Numbered from the stretch's first letter, positions 26,951 through 35,528 are shown. The stretch: DNA of 64,000 bases from JBJSXJ01 sp044235425 (GCA_044235425.1 JBIIHW010000011.1:62001-126000); one strand, 5' to 3'. The notes: a model not told the origin generated them from the letters alone. Made by a program: numbers and translations.

Positions 26951-28096
26951 ATGTCTATTTTTGACACCGATGTCGCGGCTTGTCGCAATCGTCAAGCTCG
27001 TTTGTGGCAAGCCATCCAAAACCCCGCCTCGCTGGGGCTCGCAGAGCCCGCCCGGGACGTGGATCTAATCGTGGTGACGCAGGCCGAACATATTCAGTGG
27101 CTGATGGGGCCGCGCTTCAGTGGGCTGTTTCAGCCCGTGGCGGCCCTGCGTCCGGATGGCGAGTCCCTGCTGGTCGTTCCCGAACGCTGGCAGGGAGAGA
27201 CGGCCGCCACGACACTCTTGCCCTACCCTGCCAAACATCTTTCCACACTGCGAAATGACCAGCGCCAAGCATCAACGGCCGTCTTGCTGGATGCACTCGG
27301 CCAGCGGCCCCCAGTGCGGCGAGTGGGGGTGGAGTTTTCGACGTTCGGGCGCTATTTCCAGGGGCCGCTGGATGTCGAATTGGTCGACCTGGAACCGCTG
27401 CTTTATCGTCTGCGACGTCGCAAAGATCCAGACGAGATCGCTCGGCAAAGACATGCCATCGCGGCCACCGGCGCCATGTATGAAACCGCCCGCCGCATCC
27501 TGCGGCCCGGACTGTCCGAAGTGGAAATGTTTGTGGAACTCCAAGCGACCGCCGTGCGATTCCTAGACGAACCACTGACCGGCACCGGGAATGATTTTCA
27601 GTGTGGCTCGCGAGGCGGCAGCCCACGCTCCGGCCGACAAGCCGCCGCCGGCGAACTCTACATCCTCGACCTCGGCCCCGCCTTTCGTGGCTACTTCGCC
27701 GACACCTGTCGTACGCTGGCCGTGACGGAGGTGAGTGTCGAGCAGCAGCGGGCCTGGGACGCCATTCAGCCTGTCTTCGACCTGGTCCAGCGTACGGTCC
27801 GCCCCGGCGTCTCCGCTCGACAACTCTTCCAGCAAGCTCAGGCCATCCTCGATCAGTCTCCTCATGGCGTATTCAATCACCATCTGGGACACGGCATCGG
27901 TCTGTTCCCGCACGAAGCGCCCCATTTGAATCCCAATTGGGATGATTACTTTGAAATTGGGGACACGTTTACGGTCGAGCCGGGCCTCTACGCGCCGGAG
28001 TTACGCGCCGGCATGCGGCTCGAAAATAACTACCTGGTGACCGCGGATGGAGTAGTACTCCTGAGCGATTTTCCACTCGAACTGCGACTGTCCTAA
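26951..28096 (+). CDS. M24-family metallopeptidase (Xaa-Pro aminopeptidase type)
   Basis: A 381-residue peptidase. The N-terminal creatinase-like domain (about 1-150) precedes a pita-bread catalytic domain. Its metal ligands are visible in order: the two Asp in YILDLGPAFRGYFADTC, the His in HHLGHGIGLFPHEAPHL, and Glu in FTVEPGLY and RLENNYL. This five-ligand D-D-H-E-E set is complete, so the enzyme should be active on peptides with proline in second position. No signal peptide is present. It is monocistronic with a possible hairpin 18 bases after the stop. Creatinase or dipeptidase activity is an alternative within the same fold. Confidence 0.88.
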   Translation: MSIFDTDVAACRNRQARLWQAIQNPASLGLAEPARDVDLIVVTQAEHIQWLMGPRFSGLFQPVAALRPDGESLLVVPERWQGETAATTLLPYPAKHLSTLRNDQRQASTAVLLDALGQRPPVRRVGVEFSTFGRYFQGPLDVELVDLEPLLYRLRRRKDPDEIARQRHAIAATGAMYETARRILRPGLSEVEMFVELQATAVRFLDEPLTGTGNDFQCGSRGGSPRSGRQAAAGELYILDLGPAFRGYFADTCRTLAVTEVSVEQQRAWDAIQPVFDLVQRTVRPGVSARQLFQQAQAILDQSPHGVFNHHLGHGIGLFPHEAPHLNPNWDDYFEIGDTFTVEPGLYAPELRAGMRLENNYLVTADGVVLLSDFPLELRLS

Positions 28097-28113
28097 CTCG
28101 GCAGATGACAGTG

Positions 28114-28142
28114 GCCGCTGATGAAGCCGCAACGCCAGCGGC
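28114..28142 (+). terminator. Possible terminator hairpin after the M24 gene
   Basis: GCCGCTG pairs perfectly with CAGCGGC over a 15-base loop, followed by TGGTTTTA. The T-run is short, hence moderate confidence. Confidence 0.45.
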
Positions 28143-28185
28143 TGGTTTTAGTGACAGTCGCCGCTGGACACCCACACCCGGCTCC

Positions 28186-28219
28186 AAAAAATCTCAGGCC
28201 TCAAAAAATCTCAGGCCTC
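28186..28219. repeat. 17-bp perfect tandem duplication
   Basis: Two identical head-to-tail copies of AAAAAATCTCAGGCCTC in the gap between convergent genes. No function is evident; it looks like recent slippage. Confidence 0.9.
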
Positions 28220-28368
28220 AAGCCGTGATGACACGCCACCTGTCTGCTGTTTTTCGTCTCTGACGGCCATTCCTGACCAGCTTTTCAGAAGTTTTGGAAT
28301 TGTGAAACGCAGAGGTCACCGAGTCTGAGCATGAGTCGAATGAAAATAACTGGTCGTGTCCTGCGCGG

Positions 28369-29172
28369 TTATTTTTGCTTTGCTAGACGCTGGGCGTGGA
28401 CGTCGGCCACGGACCACATGTAGGAGTTCACGCCAGGTTTGGTCCGCAGAGCTTTATCGGCAGCAAGCGTCAGGTATTTGCGAGCCTGTGCGGCATCGCC
28501 CTGAGCTTCGAAGAACAGGCCGAGGTACAGGTGAGCGTAAAACAGGCGGCCGGCCAGGATCTCAGGCGGCGGCTCGCCGGACTGGGCATCCCGCAGCACA
28601 TCCTCGGGCTGCTTTTGGCCGCGATAAAGTTCGTAGATGGTCATCATCGGCACCCGCCGATCACCTTCGATGGGCAGCATGGTAGCGCGAGCTTTCGCTA
28701 CGCCCTCATCCCGCGCCAGACAGAGATATCGCCACACCGAATTTTCGACGTCCCGGTTATCGTAGGTCTGATACAGTTCGAACTGCTTGGCACCCCGAGC
28801 AAATTCACCGGCATAGTACAGTGCAATGCCGCGCTCCCACTGCGAGGGCTCGCGCCGGGGAGCGAGTTCGACGAGGCGATCAAAGTCTTTGACCGAGGCG
28901 GCGATTTCCCCACGACGAAATCGGCTGCGACCACGCCAGTAATAGGGATCAGGAGCCGTTGGTTCCTCCGCCAGCCACTCTCCCGCAATCTGCTCCAGGA
29001 GCTTTTCGTCGCCCGCTCGGTCGGCTGCCGCCAGCTGGCTACTCCACATGGCACGTTGCTCAGCGGTCGGCGGTGCCGCTCGAGCGCTGGTTGTCGCGCC
29101 ACCCACCAATAGCAGACAAAACAGCTTCAGCCAGATGCGTGGGAAGAGGGCGGGTTGCGACGCCGTGTGCAT
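28369..29172 (-). CDS. Exported TPR-like hypothetical protein
   Basis: A 267-residue protein starting at MHTASQPALFPRIWLK, with a signal peptide ending near the alanine-rich ARAAPP. An in-frame start two codons earlier is equally possible. The rest is helical with TPR-like pairs: YYWRGRSRFRRGEIAASVKD, YNRDVENSVWRYLCL and LYLGLFFEAQGDAAQARKYL. Spacing and alanine pattern fit two to four TPR units. Expected location is the periplasm, as a protein-binding scaffold; the partner is unknown. The gene is divergent from csrA. Confidence 0.75.
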   Translation of the reverse strand: MHTASQPALFPRIWLKLFCLLLVGGATTSARAAPPTAEQRAMWSSQLAAADRAGDEKLLEQIAGEWLAEEPTAPDPYYWRGRSRFRRGEIAASVKDFDRLVELAPRREPSQWERGIALYYAGEFARGAKQFELYQTYDNRDVENSVWRYLCLARDEGVAKARATMLPIEGDRRVPMMTIYELYRGQKQPEDVLRDAQSGEPPPEILAGRLFYAHLYLGLFFEAQGDAAQARKYLTLAADKALRTKPGVNSYMWSVADVHAQRLAKQK

Positions 29173-29571
29173 GACCAAATCTCCTACGAAAGGCCGTCCT
29201 CGGCCTGGAACTAAAACTAAAACAGTATGTCCGCCGGCTGAACGGCAAGGCGCTGTCCGCCGACGGCCAGATTGTAACCAGAATAGTCCTGCCGCAACTG
29301 CGACACTTTCGCACTCAAAACGCGATTTTCTGTCACAAAATGAGACATCTCGGTCCTCGAGCGACTGATAGCGATCGCTGCTATCGATTTGTAATGCTCG
29401 GCTGAAAAGCAGAAATTGGACGTGATATTTCGACTAAATATTCGGGAATACGCTCAAGTTTCTCTATCTCGCCATGATTGGCATGTTGATTGCATCCACG
29501 GATGGTTGTTGCGTTGGTGGTCCATGACAGCTTTTTTGGCAGGCGAATTCAGCCTCCCAAGGAGGGATCCA
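29173..29571. other. Divergent intergenic region and csrA leader
   Basis: No gene seen. A small hairpin GATAGC/GCTATC lies at 29367-29385. A reading frame in phase with csrA extends upstream to 29416, but its product shows no CsrA-like sequence. The strong ribosome site AAGGAGGGATCC at 29559-29570 points to the start at 29572; it contains A-N-GGA, a possible CsrA target for autoregulation (inference). Confidence 0.55.
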
Positions 29572-29958
29572 ATGTTAGTCTTAAGTCGCAAGGTGGGAGA
29601 CCGTGTGCTGATTGGCGATCAAGTTACGGTCGTCGTTTCCAAGATTGCTGGCAATCGAGTGACGCTGGCGATTGAAGCTCCGGAGTCGATGCACATTATT
29701 CGTGCCGAGTTACCACAGGAGGAACGCGAACGGCTGTCGGCTCGGGGTAATCGCACGGCCACGTCCCACCGACTCACCGTAGCAGCGGCGGTTTCGAGCT
29801 TGGTGTCGAGTGCTGGGGGCAGTGCGGCAGGATCTGCTAGCACGGGTGCCGGCCCGCTGTCAGCCTATCGGTCGGCCGCGAGCGCGTCCTCACGACTCGC
29901 TCACGGCGCGTTGCAACTCGGTGATGAAGGCTTTCAGAATCGAGCGACTTGCCAGTAG
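29572..29958 (+). CDS. csrA: Carbon storage regulator CsrA with extended C-terminus
   Basis: The first 60 residues are a canonical CsrA: MLVLSRKVGDRVLIGDQVTV, then VSKIAGNRVTLAIEAPESMH and IIRAELPQEE. CsrA dimers bind GGA motifs in mRNA leaders and control translation. The start is fixed by a near-perfect ribosome site ending two bases before the ATG. Typical CsrA ends around 60-75 residues; this one continues for another 65 residues of Ser/Ala/Gly-rich sequence. The last 69 bp overlap the 3' end of the convergent DegT aminotransferase gene, so the tail coding region is shared with the opposite strand. A second csrA lies 5 kb away. Confidence 0.93.
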   Translation: MLVLSRKVGDRVLIGDQVTVVVSKIAGNRVTLAIEAPESMHIIRAELPQEERERLSARGNRTATSHRLTVAAAVSSLVSSAGGSAAGSASTGAGPLSAYRSAASASSRLAHGALQLGDEGFQNRATCQ

Positions 29959-31023
29959 CACGGGATGGTGGAGCAGGATCGTTTCAGTCGCCGCGCGACG
30001 GGCATACTTCAGCTCCGTCGGCTGACGACAGCGGCGGGCACTACGAGTGGCGAAGCCGCGAAAACCAGCATCGAACGGCAGGCGTGATTTCCAGAGTCTC
30101 GCCAGCCACGCTTCGCGACTGAACCGCTCCTCGGACTCGTTATTTGGCAGCCAACCCAGCTTGTAATAACTCGGCTCTCCCCGGTCGTGCTGAGTTGTCA
30201 GGAGCTGCAACCCGGGGAAGTTTTCAGCCCGCAATTGCGCGACCGCCTGCCGTCGTATCGCATTTTGAGAGTCCAGTTGCTCCCATTGGGGCAAGAGGAC
30301 TGCGGCTTGTAATTCGCTGAGAGGGAAGGCGAGGTTTCCGCGATCGCACCAGACTTTGATTCGCTGATGGAGCTGTGCGTCGCGCGTCAAAACTGCGCCA
30401 CCGCGACCAGCGGTGAGCAGTTTACTGCCGCCAAAGCTCAACACGCTGGCAGCTCCCCAGCTGCCCGCTGGCCGTCCTTGAATCGTGGCACCGGGCGTCT
30501 GGCAGGCATCTTCCACGATGGCGATGCCCCACCGTTCGCCCCACTCACAAATGGTACGCATGTCGGCCAGTGTGCCGTGCAGATGTGACACGATCACCGC
30601 GCGAGTTACGGGGCTCCGGGCGTCTTCTAATTGAGCCGGCGACAAGCACCAGGAGTCGGCTTCGAGATCGATGAGTACCGGTAGTGCTCCAATCGCCTCG
30701 ATGGCGCGAAAATTCCCTGGGAAGTCGTACCCGGCCAGAATAACCTCGTCTCCCGCCCTGACGCCCACTCCGCGCAAAGCGAGTTCGACGGCGATGGTTC
30801 CCGATGAACAGACGCTGGCGTGTGCCATCTGGTGGCGCTGGGCGAGAAGTGTTTCCAATTGTTCAGCGTAGGGACCGGCGTAGCGTCCCCAAGCTCCCGA
30901 AGCGTACGCCTCGAGAAGTTGCGCGCGGACCGCTTCGTTCGCGGGTGGCCAATGGATGGCATCTACCACCTGCATCCAATCCGACGATCGCGCTACGGAC
31001 TCTTTTGAATTCGACGTCGCCAT
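29890..31023 (-). CDS. DegT/DnrJ/EryC1/StrS-family PLP aminotransferase
   Basis: A 377-residue fold-type-I PLP enzyme of the sugar-aminotransferase family. The family pattern is clear: SSGTIAVELAL (about 73-83), the Asp of IVEDACQTPGA (Asp172) and the Schiff-base lysine in SFGGSKLLTAGRGG (Lys201). Such enzymes aminate nucleotide-linked keto-sugars for surface glycans or antibiotics. No partner sugar-biosynthesis genes are next to it. The C-terminal region is rich in Arg and less conserved-looking, and its last 22 codons lie antisense to the csrA tail. The start is the ATG giving MATSNSKESVARS. Confidence 0.88.
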   Translation of the reverse strand: MATSNSKESVARSSDWMQVVDAIHWPPANEAVRAQLLEAYASGAWGRYAGPYAEQLETLLAQRHQMAHASVCSSGTIAVELALRGVGVRAGDEVILAGYDFPGNFRAIEAIGALPVLIDLEADSWCLSPAQLEDARSPVTRAVIVSHLHGTLADMRTICEWGERWGIAIVEDACQTPGATIQGRPAGSWGAASVLSFGGSKLLTAGRGGAVLTRDAQLHQRIKVWCDRGNLAFPLSELQAAVLLPQWEQLDSQNAIRRQAVAQLRAENFPGLQLLTTQHDRGEPSYYKLGWLPNNESEERFSREAWLARLWKSRLPFDAGFRGFATRSARRCRQPTELKYARRAATETILLHHPVLLASRSILKAFITELQRAVSES

Positions 31024-31342
31024 CGCAGTTTCCTCGTCTACGGCTCGGACCTAAGTTCCACGCTGGTTCGCCCTTGTTCCGGCATGGATCGCCAGTGATT
31101 CCAGCGGGTGACCTGAGTTTAATGTTTTTTTCGTGCCGTTGATTTGTGTTTCCAAAATGACCGCCACGGTCTGACGGTCTGACGGTCTGACGCGGGCCTG
31201 ACGGTCTCGGGATACACCCTTTTGCTCTTGACGCTGGCGTCCGCGGCGACGTACTGTTCGCCCCGCTGAAGAGTGGCGATGCGCGGCAGCGGACGCTGGA
31301 GCATCGCCGTCCTGAGGAAAGTGCTGTGGGAAGAGGGCGATT
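31024..31342. other. Divergent intergenic region with an 8-bp repeat
   Basis: No gene seen. An octamer ACGGTCTG is repeated three times without gaps at 31166-31189, with a fourth, diverged CTGACGGTCT near 31198. The region should carry promoters of the aminotransferase and lipoprotein genes. AAGAGGG at 31331-31337 serves the latter. Confidence 0.55.
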
Positions 31343-33394
31343 TTGGACGATCAAATGGCAGCTCGTCGACGAAGGCAACGTGCGGTGGCTGAGCCACGAA
31401 TGTTGGTCCTTGCGCGCTGGTCGTCAAGACAGGCGTCCCTGCTGCTGGCTGTGATTACTGGTCTGGTGATGCTGGCCGGCTGCGCGTCGACGAACTACGT
31501 GCAAGTGCGTCGCGTGCCTAAGAATCCGCTCGCTGATCCCCTGAATCTGCTGTCGTGGAGCGGCCCCAAACCAACTCCGCGCACCGAGCAATTGCTGCGA
31601 CGCTATGACTTGGCGAAGCCCAGTAAATCCAATCCGCCCGTGGCGTTGGCGAGTTTACAACGAGAAATTGCCAGCGAGCCAACACCGGAAAAAATCTATT
31701 CCTACGCCGAACTGGCCTATGTGAGTGGTCAGCGGGCGCTCGAACTGGGGCATGCCGACTCGGCGTTTGATTACTACTGCCACGCTTTGGGACACGCCTA
31801 CCGCTATCTCTTCGATTCCGAAGTGGATCCGTTTCGAAATCCCTACGATCCCCAGTTTCGTCAAGTATGTGATCTGTACAACGGCGCCCTGGAAGCGGTT
31901 CTGCGGTTGCTGAAAAAGAATGGCCGGCTGCGCCCGGGCGTCATTGAACGCATCGAAACCAAACGGGGTGAAGTAGAGCTAGCCATCGAACTTAAGGGCG
32001 CGTGGCGTGCGGATGAGCTGGAAAAACTGGAGTTTGCGTCGGACTATGAGGTCAAAGGACTCAGCAATCAGTACCACACCTACGGACTGGGCGTGCCGAT
32101 GATCGGCGTGGGAAAGCCAATCGCTCGGGATAATCCGGCCGCTAAGTACTACCCGAAAGGCCTTTGCTACGCGATGACCGCCTTTCTGCGCGGGCCGCGG
32201 GAACTCGAACCGGAACCCGCCGACGAAGATGAGACTCCGCGGAAACGCCGCTTTGTACTCGAGCTTCACGATCCACTCACGGTGCAAGAACTACCCGTCG
32301 CCGGGCGATTGGTGCCCCTGGAAACAGACCTGAGCGTAGCCCTCGGGTATCACCTGGACCATCTGGACATCGAGCCTCAGGCGCTCGCCACCCTCGGCCT
32401 GATCTCCCCGATGGCGACCGATCCCCTCGAAGGGATCTACATGCTGGAACCCTATTCGCCTCATAAAATCCCGGTGATTATGGTGCATGGATTATGGTCC
32501 AGTCCGATGACTTGGATGGAGATGTTCAACGACCTGCGGGCATTGCCTGAAGTTCGTGATCATTACCAGTTCTGGTTCTACCTCTATCCCACCGGACAAC
32601 CATTTTGGGTTTCCGCCGCTAAGTTACGCGCCGATCTGGCGGAACTCCAGCACACCGTTGCCCCTCAGCCTGAACGAACCGGGTTACCCCATACCGTGCT
32701 CGTGGGGCACAGCATGGGAGGTCTCGTCTCGTACATGCAGACCATCTACGGCGGCGATTCCATGTGGCAACTGCTCACCGACCAGCCCTTTGAAAATCTC
32801 AAGGCCGACGACGCCACTCGGCAAAAAATGCGCAATCTCATTTACTTTGAACCCCAGCCGATGATTCGCCGAGTGATCACGATTGGCACGCCGCACAAAG
32901 GCAGTGATTATGCCAATGACTACACCCGCTGGCTGGCTCGAAAACTGATCCGCTTACCCGGCATGATGGTTTCCACCGGCGAGCAACTGCTGCGCGACAA
33001 CCCGTCGTACTTTCGCGATCCGGAACTGCTCACGACCACGACGAGCATTGATTCCTTGTCGTCGCAGGCGTCGATTTTTAAATTCCTCGCCGAAGCCCAA
33101 CGAGCTGCCGATGTGCGCTACCACACCATCATCGGCCTCACACCCCAAAGTTCCATTCTGCCCTCACAGCCGGGGGATGGCGTCGTCAGTTTCACCAGTG
33201 CACAGCTGGCCGACAGTGAATCAGAGTTGGTAGTGGCGGCGGACCATGTGCAGGTCCACCGCCATCCCCGCTCCACACTCGAAGTACGCCGCATCTTGCT
33301 CGAACATCTCCAGGAACTTGAACGTCCCGTAGGTGCGGAAGTCATCGCTTCGCCCGACACACGGGCTGATGCGGCAACGTTAAGCCGTGAGTAG
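31343..33394 (+). CDS. Lipase-like alpha/beta-hydrolase lipoprotein
   Basis: A 683-residue predicted lipoprotein: the leader ends with GLVMLAGC (Cys47). The catalytic half carries VIMVHGLWSSPMTWMEM (oxyanion region) and the nucleophile elbow VGHSMGGLVSYMQ with Ser457, then ITIGTPHKGSDYAND. A late DGVVSFTSAQL segment and AADHVQVHRHP fit the acid and histidine of a lipase triad. The N-terminal half (residues 60-280) is a separate domain I do not recognise. It likely cleaves ester-linked lipids at the envelope. The frame begins with TTG, 5 bases after AAGAGGG; an ATG at 31355 is the alternative. Confidence 0.85.
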   Translation: MDDQMAARRRRQRAVAEPRMLVLARWSSRQASLLLAVITGLVMLAGCASTNYVQVRRVPKNPLADPLNLLSWSGPKPTPRTEQLLRRYDLAKPSKSNPPVALASLQREIASEPTPEKIYSYAELAYVSGQRALELGHADSAFDYYCHALGHAYRYLFDSEVDPFRNPYDPQFRQVCDLYNGALEAVLRLLKKNGRLRPGVIERIETKRGEVELAIELKGAWRADELEKLEFASDYEVKGLSNQYHTYGLGVPMIGVGKPIARDNPAAKYYPKGLCYAMTAFLRGPRELEPEPADEDETPRKRRFVLELHDPLTVQELPVAGRLVPLETDLSVALGYHLDHLDIEPQALATLGLISPMATDPLEGIYMLEPYSPHKIPVIMVHGLWSSPMTWMEMFNDLRALPEVRDHYQFWFYLYPTGQPFWVSAAKLRADLAELQHTVAPQPERTGLPHTVLVGHSMGGLVSYMQTIYGGDSMWQLLTDQPFENLKADDATRQKMRNLIYFEPQPMIRRVITIGTPHKGSDYANDYTRWLARKLIRLPGMMVSTGEQLLRDNPSYFRDPELLTTTTSIDSLSSQASIFKFLAEAQRAADVRYHTIIGLTPQSSILPSQPGDGVVSFTSAQLADSESELVVAADHVQVHRHPRSTLEVRRILLEHLQELERPVGAEVIASPDTRADAATLSRE

Positions 33395-33833
33395 TGAATG
33401 ATGGTCTACTCGCTGCATTCGGTGGAACAACCCAATGCGGATTTGGCGAGTTGATTCCGAAGCTCGCATTGTCCGACGCCCCGGAGGGGCAGCCACATAC
33501 CAGCCCACGGCAACGCCGTTTCGGAACGGCGGCGGCACCGGCGATGTGCCACGGCTCCGCGAATGACGCCTCCGAAATCGCGGAGCGATGGCATTGGATA
33601 GCCAGGTGGCGTCAGCCCCTGGACCTCGGCACGAAATGAAAAAAATCGGACTGCCGGCCGTACCCGCGATGTGCCACGGCTCCACCGTTTCGAACCGCCG
33701 CCCACACCGGCGATGTGCCACGGCTCCGCAAACGAGGCCTCCGAAATCGCGGAGCGATGGCATTCGATAGCCAGGTGGCGTGAGCCCCTGGTACTCGGCA
33801 CGGCCCGCTCTTCTCGATTTGTATAAAAATAAT

Positions 33834-33986
33834 CGGAACGGCGGAGCCGTGGCATTGGTGTGGCGTCGAGCGGGACTGGCCAAGGCGGAGCCAATGTCAT
33901 CGCTCCGCGATTCACAAAACGTGTTTGTGGGGTGAGTCCAGGCGTTTACACGCCTGGCTATCGAATGCCACGGCTCCGCCGTTCCG
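33834..33986. mobile_element. MITE-like element, copy 1
   Basis: A 153-bp unit bounded by a perfect 23-bp inverted repeat (33834-33856 and 33964-33986) that begins CGGAACGGCGGAGCCGTG. It contains the hairpin CCAGGCGTTTACACGCCTGG. It is non-coding and no target-site duplication was recognised, so mobility is inference. Confidence 0.5.
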
Positions 33987-34066
33987 GAGTAACCAAGGAA
34001 GTCACTGCTTCGCCCGACACAAGGTCGGGTCGGGAGCTAACGTGTCGCATCGTGCAGCGAGCCGAC

Positions 34067-34302
34067 ATGTCGCACGGCTCTCCGAGCCGTTGAGCGTGAA
34101 GCTAGTGGCAACGTTTATCTCGGGTGCATGTCAGCTCGGAGAGCTGACCGACGGGAGAGCTGACCGACGGGAGAGCTGACCGACGGGAGAGCTGACCGAC
34201 ATGTCGCACGGCTCTCCGAGCCGTTGAGCGTGAAGCTAGTGGCAACGTTTATCTCGGGTGCATGTCAGCTCGGAGAGCTGACCGACGGGAGAGCTGACCG
34301 AC
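34067..34302. repeat. Long tandem duplication containing a 16-bp repeat
   Basis: Two tandem copies of a block that starts ATGTCGCACGGCTCTCCGAG, with periods of 134 and 102 bp. The length difference is exactly two units of the internal 16-mer GAGAGCTGACCGACGG, which has nearly four copies at 34139-34200 and nearly two at 34273-34302. The block also contains the hairpin ACGGCTCTCCGAGCCGT. Confidence 0.9.
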
Positions 34303-34443
34303 ATGTCGCACGCCCGCACCCACGATATACCACGGCTCCGCAAACGATGCCTCCGAAATCGCGGAGCGATGGCATTGGATAGCCAGGTGGCGTGAGTCCC
34401 TGGTACTCGGCACGGCCCGCTCTTCTCGATTTGTATAAAAAAT

Positions 34444-34598
34444 CGGAACGGCGGAGCCGTGGCATTGGTGTGGCGTCGAGCGGGACTGGCCAAGGCGGAG
34501 CCAATGTCATCGCTCCGCGATTCCGGAGGTTTTTTATCGGGCGCACGTTCCAGGCGTTTACACGCCTGGCTATCGAATGCCACGGCTCCGCCGTTCCG
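34444..34598. mobile_element. MITE-like element, copy 2
   Basis: A 155-bp unit with the same perfect 23-bp terminal inverted repeats as copy 1 (34444-34466 and 34576-34598). The left half is nearly identical to copy 1; the middle differs around 34523-34548, and the hairpin with the right arm is conserved. Confidence 0.5.
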
Positions 34599-34721
34599 AA
34601 CCGCCGCCCGTACCCGCGATATGCCACGGCTCCACCGTTTCGGAACGCCGCCCGCACCGAAGAATGCCACGGCTCCGCCGTTCCGAACCGGCAACTGCGG
34701 GCCCGTAGGCCATCCGTCCGG

Positions 34722-35189
34722 TTATCGCTGAGCGGCCGGGCGAATAACGCCCATCGGAAAGCGGCGTTCGAGTCGTCGTAGCGGTAGAACGCGGGCTTGC
34801 GGCAGCTCGCGGGCTTGCTGCGACTCGCGGGCTTGCTGCGACTCGAACGGCAACTCCTCGTTTTCGTCCGGATCGATGAAGGAGGCGGTGACGTCGCCGT
34901 CCGCCATGCAGAGGGCAGCGAAGTCTTCCCAGACGTCGATCACCGGCGTCTCGCTGGAGGCTTGCTGGTCGCTGGCAGCCTCGCACTCAAGCAGCGTCTT
35001 TGCGGGCAGCGTCTTTGCGGGCAGCGATTCCGCTAAAGCCCGCTGGATAAGTTCGCCGCGCAGGATTCGCATTTCCGGTGGAGCTTCAATTCCCACCTGC
35101 ACGGACCGCCCTTTCACTCGCAAGATCGTGATCACAATTTGGTCATTGATGCGAATCGTTTGAGACGACTGTCGAGAAAGAACTAACAT
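34722..35189 (-). CDS. csrA: Second CsrA paralogue with repeat-bearing C-terminal tail
   Basis: The start MLVLSRQSSQTIRINDQIVI is preceded by AAAGGAG, which rejects a longer frame starting 28 codons upstream. The N-terminal 55 residues match CsrA (VKGRSVQVGIEAPPEMRILR). The tail of about 100 residues is unusual: it contains LPAKTLPAKTLLE and a run of three QQAREx-type hexapeptides encoded by DNA tandem repeats, and ends in a basic segment RRLERRFPMGVIRPAAQR. An acidic middle part (DPDENEELPFE) separates them. The core should bind GGA-bearing mRNA; the tail has no known counterpart. It sits between the palindromic repeat region and the divergent FAAL fusion gene. Confidence 0.88.
   Translation of the reverse strand: MLVLSRQSSQTIRINDQIVITILRVKGRSVQVGIEAPPEMRILRGELIQRALAESLPAKTLPAKTLLECEAASDQQASSETPVIDVWEDFAALCMADGDVTASFIDPDENEELPFESQQARESQQARELPQARVLPLRRLERRFPMGVIRPAAQR
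34790..34843. repeat. 18-bp tandem repeat, 3 copies, in csrA tail
   Basis: Three copies of CGCGGGCTTGCTGCGACT (the first diverged at its end) inside the second csrA, encoding repeated hexapeptides. A 15-bp repeat GCAGCGTCTTTGCGG occurs twice at 34991-35020 in the same gene. Confidence 0.9.
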
Positions 35190-35528
35190 GGCAAACACTC
35201 CTTTGAAGGCGAGAAATTCGCGTGAGAAACCATCCGATGAGATGTTGAGGGAGTGATGCAGAATCCGTGCCAATTACCGCCGTCGAACTCGCTTTCTGTC
35301 TGAGAAATTGCTTTAAGTAGTGTTCCCACAGTGAATTATGGTTTGCGAAATGCGGGATCGAGGAGAGTCCAAGTGGGGTGGTTGGCAGTCGACCGGCAAA
35401 AGTTGCCGAACGATCGGCAAAGATTGCCAAAGCGAGCCGAGTAGTTGAACAGCTGCAATTTCCCTAATTGGCAAACTTGGGTACATTACGGCCACAGACT
35501 CCCTGGCTTGCCCGCCGACGGATTGGCG
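35190..35528. other. Divergent regulatory region between csrA and the FAAL fusion
   Basis: No gene is supported, although the frame of the FAAL gene is open back to 35445. It contains paired GGCAA/TTGCC dyads (listed separately) and a related TTGGCAAACTTGG at 35469-35480. Confidence 0.55.
35394..35428. promoter_or_regulatory. Two phased dyad sites, candidate operator
   Basis: CGGCAAAAGTTGCCG (35394-35408) and GGCAAAGATTGCC (35416-35428) are perfect inverted repeats with 3-base centres. Their arms begin 21 bp apart, that is, two helical turns. The arrangement is typical of tandem operator sites for a dimeric regulator; none is identified. Confidence 0.5.

Larger units (their letters stand above)
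33395..34721. repeat. Intergenic mosaic of palindromic and direct repeats
   Basis: About 1.3 kb without a credible gene; open frames here consist of repeat sequence. The phrase GCCACGGCTCCGCCGTTCC and its inverse recur many times. A segment of about 200 bp at 33720-33920 is nearly repeated at 34331-34522, and a partial third copy starts near 33549. Two inverted-repeat-bounded elements and a tandem block are listed separately. A recurrent hairpin CCAGGCGTTTACACGCCTGG lies at 33938-33957 and again near 34550. No transposase is present. It resembles a non-autonomous repeat family or accumulated palindromic units. Confidence 0.85.

Noticed and set aside
29370..29379. AGCGATCGCT, containing the cyanobacterial HIP1 octamer
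   Set aside because: A single copy in a GC-rich genome is expected by chance, and other features are not cyanobacterial.
33395..34721. Several overlapping reading frames in the repeat region
   Set aside because: They only translate the palindromic repeats in different frames; no ribosome sites and no consistent protein features.
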